Assembly: GCF_003589595.1 (NCBI RefSeq)
Contig: NW_020654810.1
Span: 13,347,301 to 13,411,300 of the forward strand
Reading direction: 5' to 3'
DNA from: Hyposmocoma kahamanoa
Lineage: Eukaryota; Arthropoda; Insecta; Lepidoptera; Cosmopterigidae
Length of the DNA stretch: 64,000 nt
Shown here: piece by piece, positions 56,380 through 64,000 of the stretch
Layout: each line of letters starts with the position of its first letter
Position numbering within the stretch: the stretch's first letter is position 1
Translations under genes and position numbers: made by a program
The notes under the pieces: generated by a model
Told to the model about the DNA's origin: nothing
Databases searched by the model: none
What the model saw: only the letters and a program-made list of their open reading frames with translations

Positions 56380-56560
56380 GAAAAATTTTACAACTACTTT
56401 TTCGGATCTAAATCTCGTATGACTGGACTGTGAACCTGACACCTTTAAAGTGCCCGAAACATTGGTTTATATGTAATGATTTGGAAAAAAAACATGCGCG
56501 ATCTAGATCCGGAAAAAATAATGACTTCCAATGAAAATCTAAGAACTTGATATGTTTGAT
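56380..56560 (-). repeat. Family F element, diverged, opposite orientation
   Basis: CTTTAAAGTGCCCGAAACAT plus TGGTTTAT is the reverse complement of the family core (AACCGACGTTTCGGGCTCTT). GATCCGGAAAAAATAATGAC and AATCTAAGAACTTGA on the right, with TACTTTTTCGGATCTAAAT on the left, are decayed ends. Confidence 0.55.
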
Positions 56561-57638
56561 TTGAGTCAGTGTCATCTCCTGGTTTGTTTACTCAAATTAC
56601 TTCCACATAATAAATAACCACATCACAAATGTAATGCTTAGTTGTAAGTGAAATTGTGAAAAGTAAATAAACGTATAACTGCAAGCGTATAACATAAACA
56701 TCATGGACGTACATATCATTGTTTCCTTAGCATCTAGCAATATTGTACAAGCAATGTTGAGGTCAGATATATACAATACAATAGATTTCCAAACAAAATT
56801 ACGCAAATGTCACAAAGAGAAATTTCTATAAAACGTCTCCGTCACTCGTCTGGAAGTTATTGTGAAATATCGTGGACGTACAACAAATTTCCTCAATCAA
56901 TATTTGAAACCTTATTGACACCGTATTTCGTAAGCGTAAAAAAAAAATCGATTGACGCGATATTTATTATCTCTGATCATATAAGAATGCACCTCATTGA
57001 CAGCAATTGGTGATGGTTCTTAAAAGAGAAAGGTGGCCTAAGGCGTTAAAGCACGTTTCGTTTCCAAAATAAGTACGATGGACCTAATTATTCCTTCTAT
57101 ACAATGACTTTTTTACCATTGCAAGGGCTACTGTATTTCTTTCTTAACCAATCGGGATTTGTACTTTCTTAGCTAGATGAAATTTGAGCTCTAAGAGTAT
57201 ATTCCTAGTGAACTTTAAGAAAATGTCTCTTTGTGTGTTATAGTGTAGACTACACACAGTCATGAAAGTTAAAAAATTCATCATTGTCATTTTGTCTAAA
57301 ACGCGTACATAAATTTTCTTATTAATGATCGATTGATCTAGAACAAAAACCACGTTTGCACGGGCCAAAGTAAATTTAATTGCTTGTCAGTTGGTACGGC
57401 CCAGCAGTTTGTCGTGCCTGATTGCAGGTTCGTGGATTTTTTTTTTATTTTGCGTAGTAATTTACGCCTGTACAAAGCAAACAGCGTTTCGTAAAACTTT
57501 CGATTCGACGTCGAATGTTCGATTTTAGTTGGCAGAGTCAACAATAGATATTTTTAAACGCACGTTTTAAATCAAATAAATAAATTTCAATTCGTAAGCT
57601 CAAGTGGATTTAAATGAACTAAGATATCGTTTCCTCTT
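56561..57638. other. AT-rich intergenic stretch, nothing recognised
   Basis: Open stretches at 56,597-57,544 on both strands show no family resemblance. Confidence 0.4.
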
Positions 57639-57840
57639 GACGATCTCATTGACACAGCGCTGAGAATTGTGGGCACTTGATGAGGGGGTCATGGATTCGA
57701 TTCCCGGAAAGATCGATTTAGGAAATTTATTTTTCTAAATTGGTTCTGATCTGGATGTTGTGGGTAGTGCATCCGAAATTAATTTCGTTGCTCTGGTACT
57801 TGATACTCGTAGGACATTCCCTAGTTTGAGAACAGTCTTG
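57639..57840 (+). repeat. tRNA-derived SINE, family B
   Basis: The head GACGATCTCATTGACACAGC is diverged. The B box GGATTCGATTCCC lies at 57,693-57,705. The body has GGGTAGTGCATCCGAAATTA, TTTCGTTGCTCTGGTACTTG and CATTCCCTAGTTTGAGAACA, as in the 389-583 copy. Confidence 0.85.
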
Positions 57841-58261
57841 TGAATATAACAATTTATTCAAAAATGACAAAGAAATATTCTAAGTTCTAAAGACAATTGT
57901 TAATAATTTGTCGAAGAACGATGTTCAGTATCAATCAATGTTCAATAGCAGTCTATAATCATCTATAAGTACAAAACTTGAATATAGTAAAAAAAAATCC
58001 GTTATGAGGAGTACATAATTTACATTTACATTGAACACGCTACCGATTAACGCCAAATTTTTTACAGTATGTGAAATATAACATGATGAAAATTTACTAA
58101 AAAAGAGCCATATTACAACATGTGAAACCGACCATTTGTCAGCATTGGTTAACCGCGTTACTTGCATCATATTACACTAGTACGCTCTGTGTGAAACATC
58201 AACTAACTACCGCTTGCTTAACATCTGTCAGAAGTGACCGTAAGAGCATGGTTTATTGTGG
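57841..58261. other. AT-rich intergenic stretch, nothing recognised
   Basis: No gene or repeat family was seen. Confidence 0.4.
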
Positions 58262-58492
58262 TTGGCTTTTTATTATACCAAGTTCGTTCCGTCACTTGAT
58301 ATTATAAAAAAGGGGCACCGCCACAGCGCCCGTCACCCTGAAACATGAGTTGACAAGTCCCATATACCTGTAATTTCACCAGCACCCCTACCCTTCAAAG
58401 CCGGAACGCAGTAATGCTCATATATAAGATAGGTATAGTGGCAGTACTTCCCCGGTCGAACTCTTTGACAAGGAGCTCTACTACTGCTACTT
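58262..58492 (-). repeat. Family A repeat with an inverted A-rich end attached
   Basis: The minus-oriented body (GGGGCACCGCCACAGCGCCC to GGAGCTCTACTACTGCTACT) is preceded not by its own T-run terminus but by GTTCGTTCCGTCACTTGATA plus TTATAAAAAA, which is the family terminus in the opposite orientation. A central block near 58,420 is also shortened. Confidence 0.85.
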
Positions 58493-58720
58493 GTTGAACC
58501 TATCTCTTTACCTTTAATTCTAATATTTAGACACGTGCGGTATCCTAGAGTGACCGTTAGAATTTACATTGCAAAACCAATTTACATTGTACAACGGAAT
58601 ATAAGCGAAACTTTATAACGAAATTCTACATACCCACATATCTAGATTGTACGTTTCATATTGTCATAAAGTTCATTATGCTATCTATGGTAGCGGCAAT
58701 GTAAATTGAACCTCACAAAC

Positions 58721-58750
58721 CTACTATTGAAGTAGGTACTTCAATAGTAG
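58721..58750. repeat. Perfect 14-bp hairpin, 2-nt loop
   Basis: CTACTATTGAAGTA, GG, TACTTCAATAGTAG. Confidence 0.8.
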
Positions 58751-59194
58751 TTTTTGTCAGGAAAGACAAAGTCCTCTTACGGCTAAACTAAGAGAAAAGC
58801 GAAAGTCATAGACAAGGGTGTTCATTGTTCGCCCGAAAGACACCCAAACATACACTATAGGAGAGAAACCCGACGGCCGACGACGTAAAAGCAGACACAA
58901 GCTCAGACGGTCGGACGATATGGAAGAATATATCAAAACTATGTATTGAAAAGTTGGCGATAGAAAACTATGAACGAAGTGATCTACACCGCAGCTATAA
59001 ACACTTAGTTGATACTGTGTGTGGTATAGATAAGGAAGTATGAGGCAAGCACCAATTATCGACGTCAATTGATACAATTGCAATGGTTGAACATATATAA
59101 AGCTATATGTAAATAGGCTCTGTTATACGGAGCGGTTTCACTAAAGAATTTTATTGTAAAAAATATAGGAATAAAACTTGTTTATTAAAAGTTT
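58751..59194. other. Intergenic stretch, possible LINE scrap
   Basis: At about 58,868-58,940 the plus strand can be read as PDGRRRKSRHKLRRSDDMEE. This loosely recalls the GRP...RW.DD tail of RTE-like LINEs but is too diverged to call. Confidence 0.3.
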
Positions 59195-59452
59195 TATTTA
59201 ATATTTGCCAAGTTTGAATGAAATCGGTTACAGGAAAGTGCTCTAAATCGGATTCACCCGTAGTTTGCCACCCTTAGAGGTGGAATATTTTCAAGAAAAT
59301 GAGACCAATACCGAGGTACGTACGTTTAGGGTTGCAACAAAAAAAATCATCAAAATCGGTTCACAAATGGATTAGTGGAGTAATCGCGTAACAAATACAC
59401 AAAAAAAATACAGTCAAATTGAGAATCTTCCTTTTTTTGAAGTCGGTTAAAA
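59195..59452 (-). repeat. Family C element, copy 5, partial
   Basis: Includes GCCACCCTTAGAGGTGGAAT, AAAATCATCAAAATCGGTTC and the terminus CTTTTTTTGAAGTCGGTTAA. The far end with the TACTGAGATT signature is absent. Confidence 0.75.
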
Positions 59453-61227
59453 GTGACTTCTAAACACTCAGAGAGGAAAAAGATATATTTAAAAATAATT
59501 ATTGTTACCTAATATTAAATTAGCCCACTTAAATTTGACGCTCTCACAATATGTATTTAGATAATAGAAAAGTGCATTAGCCTCGTTAGCTAACGAGGCT
59601 TTTGTTGCAAAAGTCAGAAAAGACTACAGTGGCTGTACGTCTTTTTTTGTATAACTATTTGGTGTTTGGAAAGCAGTAATTCTCAGTACCTATTTTTATG
59701 TGGGCTATAAGTATTACGTATTATTAAATTACTTCTCATACTTCCTAACCATTTTGAAGTTTTTACATGCGCATTAAAGAAATATCTACTGAATGACTTT
59801 GTTTATTAAGGTACCTATAACTACAAAAACCCAACAGACATTCCCAGTGAATTTCAATTATTCTCACCATTATATAAAAAAAATTACGTTATTTGTAGCA
59901 GAATACCTTAACATTATTCATTCACAAACGATTACATAATAAAAATTAGTATAGAGTGTTGCATACAATGAAGTCTTATTTGCTTGGCTGGTCATGCACT
60001 TCTGTAATCGTGTGTGCATTTTGCGCCCACAACAAGTACAGAATATTATTTTTGTGATTATAATTTACCAGTACCAATAAAACACCAAAATATAGCAATG
60101 AATCAAATTACGTAATGACCTACGTTGAACTGGAACGGCATCAAAGCGTGATCATTACAACGAAGTTTTCTGTTACGAACTTCCGTATTATGAAAACGTT
60201 TTACTCTTTTCTAACAATAAGTTTACCTACTTTTGAAACGCACTTGGGCTGTCAGTCTACTTGGACTGACGATGATGTTTAAATTTCTAACAGTAATATT
60301 AAAAGAGTATATCAAAAACGCACCCGTCTGTCATTCCCTCCTTTGTGTACCAGAGTTAAAATTTTCAGAAAAACAATTTCTTAACAACGTACATTTCGTT
60401 CCAAGTAGATATAGGAGCTAGTGCATAATTTAATTTACAAAGACATCTTCAATTGACGAGTTATATTAAGCTGCACGTCACAGTTATTCTTTACGACCTT
60501 GGCAGAAGGTTACTTGTTAAACTTTTTGCTATATGAAAATTTGGTAACAAAAAATAATAAATAAAATGCAACACTGATGCTGCACTCAGAAGTAGGCAGC
60601 CGACTATAGTGACACAGAAAGGCACTACTGTAGTTCTGGTAAAGTGGAGAAAAGAAATTAACAGTAGCATAGTAATCAGTGACTTGTTCAATTATAAACG
60701 CTTTCACTATTTTTTGGTCAGTCAGACTGCGGCTCTCGTTTTTTTGTGGACATAGAATGTAGATACAGTACCTATTCGGTAGCGTCTTTCGTATTAATTG
60801 ACTGTTTTTTATTGTTACATAGAGAAGTTTGCTTGAAGTGGATTAAGTGTTATAAATATACAAGCATTTACTGTGGTATTAGTAATTAGAAGATTTTTAT
60901 CACCCAACTTTTCAGCTGAAAAGTACGTGAACAGAAAGCTTGACTAATGTCAACATTTCAACATTAAACGTATCAAAACAAAATTGCTCCTTAAATCAAA
61001 ACATGTATTTACCTTACTTAATATAACATTTACTAATGTAATGAACCAAGTATCACGCCGTTATATGACGACAATATTCTTCTATATTAATCCTTTGTCC
61101 TTTTAATGGCAATACTTACCGCAATCTTACACACAATTATATCACAAACATCGAGTCCAATACAATAAATTAAATTGAGCAACTTAAAACACAACTTGGT
61201 AACATTCCCAAGCAAATCATCACAATT
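59453..61227. other. AT-rich intergenic stretch downstream of the MCO gene
   Basis: No repeat family or gene was seen apart from the 22-bp palindrome at 59,579. Open stretches 60,233-60,421 and 60,491-60,707 have no known domain. It forms the 3' flank of the minus-strand MCO gene. Confidence 0.4.
59579..59600. repeat. Perfect 22-bp palindrome
   Basis: AGCCTCGTTAG joins its exact reverse complement CTAACGAGGCT with no loop and is followed by TTTTG. It superficially resembles a bacterial terminator, but the genomic context is eukaryotic. Confidence 0.85.
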
Positions 61228-61598
61228 TTATATCAAAAAGTATTCTGGACCTACATAGGAACCACATTTTGGAAAATCTGAGGGAGGCGGTACAAAGTCA
61301 CTGTCTTCTCCTACTTTTAATACAAAATCAAGACCTCTAGTCCAGTGCGATGACCTTTCATCCCTCATCATCCAATATCCTGGATTATCAGCCTTGAATC
61401 TCAAAGCTACGGCTCCGAACTTAGGTATGGCTATAGTGTCTTTAATTACAGGATTGATTAGGTTTTTAGAAGGGAATAATTTGCCTTCCTCGTTCATCTT
61501 CACGATATCTTCTTTTTCTAAACTGCTGTTCAACTCTCTGATGCCAACGACGTGGAAACTGTATCCATGAAGGTGGAAGATGTGGTCCGATTCTCCAC
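61228..61598 (-). CDS. Multicopper oxidase-related protein, last coding exon
   Basis: The exon follows an AG acceptor (minus strand ...TTGTCACAG, ending at plus 61,599) and encodes about 123 residues to the stop at 61,228. It begins in phase with GESDHIFHLHG, the His-rich cupredoxin motif HxxHxHG that supplies type 2/type 3 and type 1 copper ligands in laccases. In the closing motif, where active enzymes have NPGxWxxHCHxxxHxxxG, this protein has NPGYWMMRDERSSHW plus TRG. HCH is therefore RDE, and only the last His and the Gly remain. The type 1 Cys is lost, so oxidase activity is unlikely. Insects are known to have MCO-related proteins without full copper sites. The frame is open with no disabling mutation, so it reads as a gene rather than a pseudogene. 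The tail is GEDSDFVPPPSDFPKCGSYV plus GPEYFLI. Confidence 0.85.
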
Positions 61599-61755
61599 CT
61601 GTGACAATAGTAAACATATGAATATAAAGAGGTATCATAACTAACATGAAGCTAGAAATGTAATTGTTATGAGAACCATATCGTTACACTGATTGATTAA
61701 TTAAGAGCTTCTATAGTAAACATGTAAGCAGGAATGTTTGTAAAATACTAACAAC

Positions 61756-61861
61756 CTTGCAGGACTATATTAGTCTTCTTAAGGTGGTTGCAAAGAGAAT
61801 GAACATCCCAACCCTCAAGTACTGGAAGTCCATCCTTGTTCATGAAAATGAACACCGCATT
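61756..61861 (-). CDS. Multicopper oxidase-related protein, penultimate coding exon
   Basis: The 106-bp minus-strand open segment reads NAVFIFMNKDGLPVLEGWDV and HSLCNHLKKTNIVLQ plus one spare base. It is bounded by an AG acceptor (TTAATAG) and a GT donor (GCAAG then GTTGTT). The spare G completes the Gly codon of the next exon across a 157-bp intron (61,599-61,755), giving NIVLQ-GGESDHIFHLHG. This matches the MCO layout in which a strand ending I(V/E)xxL precedes the HxHG motif. The donor is not a strong consensus, and I saw no further upstream exon before the window edge; earlier domains must lie beyond larger introns or outside the window. Confidence 0.6.
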
Positions 61862-63274
61862 CTATTAAGGTAATTGTAAGTACCTACTAACACTATATGA
61901 ACATGTAACATTTGGTATGTCTGAAATAAATTCTTTCATTTCATTTCATTTTATTTCCTTTCATTACTGACGTCATAAACAACAACTTTTTGTTCTTTGA
62001 CTTTTACAAACTATTAAGCTTAGACTTTTAAGTTTTTGTTATACTGACACTTTTTAAATACGTATTTGGTAGTAACATAGTAAGTCCAAACGTGCAAGCG
62101 TCGTCTCCGACAACCCTCCTGAATTTTGGATTGGACTGGTTATGCTCGAGCTTTCGTTACTGCACAGACTAATCGCCTTTTAAAGCGATCTAATTTAAAA
62201 ATTATTTTTTTTAGTAAGTGAAATCTGATGTATTTTTAAAAGTCACATAACAAAAGTTGTTGTTTATGATATAGTTTATGAATATATATAAAATAGTCTT
62301 GCGGGGTTGTTAGTATTTTACAAATAACCCTGTATATGTGTACGCGTAACTTACTGATTATTATAATCTTTTTTATTAATAATAATTTATTTATTCTGTT
62401 CCATAGTGAATCTTAAATCTTAGTACAGACGCCAGCACATCAAGCTACACATTGACGTATCTTGTTAAGTTGCACTGGATGCGATTTTCGAACAAAAATG
62501 CGTAATCTGACACATAAAATATGGTGTATCATTTTTATTATGGAAGACTGCGGAACAAACTTTAAACCAAGAAACAAAACCCAAACCAAAACTCTGTGGT
62601 AAAGTTATAACTTCTACCAAAACAATTAAATTTAACATAAAAATCATTCCAACTTATTTATGAAAGGTTTCTTGTGTAATTTGTAATTTTATAACATTGC
62701 TTACATAGTTTCCTCGTTTATTAAATAAATAATCTTAGCTTTTCACATAGCCTTTACAGAATATAACATTAAATGGTGTCAAGCACGTACGTAACAAGTT
62801 ACTAATTATACTACATACTTAATGCTATATGACGATGGTCTATTTATGGTCTATGTAAATGCTTCAAATGGCACACAATAGACGTGCGCTACATATTGTA
62901 GAAACACTATATAACTTTTGGAGTTTAATGACATGCTATGTGACACACAGGCACTTATTATACCCCCGCCAGGGAAGCGAGTTTAAATTGCTTTGTTTTA
63001 TTTGCCTTATAAAATATCAATCGGTATTACGTAGTGCACCATGCCAATTATAGGTAATTAAGTACGAGTAAAAGAAACAATTTTTATTTTACCAATGTGT
63101 TTAACAATTAAAAATATATATGTATGGTGTTTAGCAGTAATAATTGTTTACGTCATATAGTCAACAATTAATAAATTAATAAAGATGTGTAGGTATAGTC
63201 CAATAAATAGGCATTCATTAATAAAGTGTTTTATAAAAAAAAAGATCTGAAACGTGTTTGTTGAATTCCATGTA
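61862..63274. other. Probable intron or upstream region of the MCO gene
   Basis: AT-rich, with a TTTCATTTCATTT-type pentamer run at about 61,937-61,970 and the family G copy at 62,424. Open stretches 62,465-62,647 and 62,859-63,053 carry no MCO motif. Confidence 0.4.
62424..62500. repeat. Family G repeat, copy 2
   Basis: CAGACGCCAGCACATCAAGC, TACACATTGACGTATCTTGT and TGCACTGGATGCGATT align with 35,318-35,405. Confidence 0.5.
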
Positions 63275-63515
63275 TTTGCCAAGTTTTATTGTAATCGGTT
63301 AACGGAAAGTGGGTGAAATCCAATAAACCGGATTCATACCCTAACTTGCCACTCTTAGAGGTGGAATATTTGGGACCACTACTCAGGTACCTAAGTTCCA
63401 ATAAAAAAAGAATCTTCGAAATCGGTTCACAAATGTCGGAGTAATCGAATAATATACACACAAAAAAATATAGTTGTATTGAGAAACCCCACCTTTTTTG
63501 AACTCGGTTAAAAAT
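63275..63515 (-). repeat. Family C element, copy 6, partial
   Basis: GCCAAGTTTTATTGTAATCG, CCACTCTTAGAGGTGGAATA, AATCGGTTCACAAATGTCGG and CCTTTTTTGAACTCGGTTAA follow the order of copy 5. Confidence 0.75.
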
Positions 63516-63897
63516 AAATTAGTGATCCAAATATTCACTCCGCTAGAGTAAAGATCGCAGACTCAGCAAAATGCCAATGCTAATACTGGAAATCAATTAT
63601 GCCTACAAAACAACTTAACTAGTAAAAATAAATCGGTTCGGCTCCAAGACGACCGCGACGTAATCCAGTATTAATTTCTTCTAATATCCGCCATTGTTGT
63701 ATGTTTTATTAATACTTTGTAATATAAATATCGTGTTCCAACTAGTACTTTAATAACGTTTTGTCTTCAACAAAAGAACTACGAGTATTTTACGCAAACT
63801 TTTGCCACAGCGTTACAAGTGCCTTTACTATTAGATAACTCGTGTCAAACCGTGCTTTGTAATATTCAAGTCTGTGCAACATGAATACTCTATCTCA

Positions 63898-64000
63898 TAG
63901 TTTCCCAAAATGGTCCCTACTACCCCCCAGGGCGCAGAAGAGTCACAGGGGGCGCGGTAGGGGCTTTGGACGCAATTGGGGAGCGTTGATGTTGTCCGGG
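63898..64000 (+). mobile_element. hAT-like terminal region, cut by the window edge
   Basis: TAGTTTCCCAAAATGGTCCC, ACTACCCCCCAGGGCGCAGA and GTCACAGGGGGCGCGGTAGG resemble hAT-superfamily ends (CAGnGGTTCCCAAAnTGG followed by a GGGGGCG block). Only one end is in the window, so neither the TIR partner nor the 8-bp target duplication can be checked. Confidence 0.4.

Noticed and set aside
59579..59606. Rho-independent terminator
   Set aside because: A perfect palindrome plus TTTT resembles one, but the sequence is eukaryotic and no bacterial gene is nearby.

Overview
The window looks like a piece of a lepidopteran (moth or butterfly) nuclear genome. It is AT-rich and gene-poor. It is dense with short interspersed repeats of kinds typical of Lepidoptera: tRNA-derived SINEs, mariner transposons, jockey/CR1-like non-LTR retrotransposon debris, and a roughly 300-bp repeat present in about 17 copies. 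There is no prokaryotic gene organisation, no rRNA and no convincing free-standing tRNA gene. The species assignment is inferred from repeat style and one exon pair. No database search was possible.

Host genes. The only confident host coding sequence is at the right end, minus strand. Two exons (61,756-61,861 and 61,228-61,598), joined by a 157-bp GT-AG intron of matching phase, encode the C-terminus of a multicopper-oxidase/laccase-like protein. It keeps the H..HLHG copper motif, but the usual HCH triplet reads RDE, so it is probably a non-catalytic MCO-related protein. Weaker candidates are a GC-rich island with a consensus minus-strand splice donor (36,384-36,717) and a plus-strand open stretch ending at GTAAGT (53,169-53,282).

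Mobile elements. Three decayed mariner (DD34D) copies lie on the minus strand (13.5-14.8, 17.2-18.3 and 45.9-47.0 kb). A 2.1-kb jockey/CR1-like LINE fragment (53.5-55.6 kb, minus) has endonuclease, RT and C-terminal remnants, and two further C-terminal scraps lie at 21.3 and 48.8 kb. I use working letters for the repeat families: A (about 300 bp, about 17 copies), B (tRNA-derived SINE beginning GACGACCTCGGTG), C (begins AACCGACTTCAAAAAAGGAGG, 6 copies), D (two long copies at 20.4 and 40.0 kb), E (tRNA-like SINE with TGGCTTAGTTGGCA box), F (ends are inverted copies of GAGTTCTTAGGTTTTCGCGA) and G (diverged pair at 35.3 and 62.4 kb).

Layout. 0-13 kb: SINEs and family A copies, one carrying a poly-A insertion with 23-bp duplications and one broken by two other insertions. 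13-19 kb: a mariner, then a multilayer nest in which one SINE is split by a GC-rich module, a TIR element and a second mariner. 19-32 kb: families A, C, D, E and F. 32-45 kb: mostly unique AT-rich sequence with hairpins, microsatellites and the GC island. 45-49 kb: a mariner inside a family A copy, then an unusual GC-rich tract and the second GC module. 49-56 kb: a small TIR element, SINE E, the LINE, and a CA-repeat ending in a 10-N gap. 56-64 kb: sparse repeats, the MCO gene end, and a hAT-like terminus cut by the window edge. The window's main interest is its readable insertion stratigraphy, a set of very short-loop perfect hairpins, and the copper-ligand-deficient MCO.
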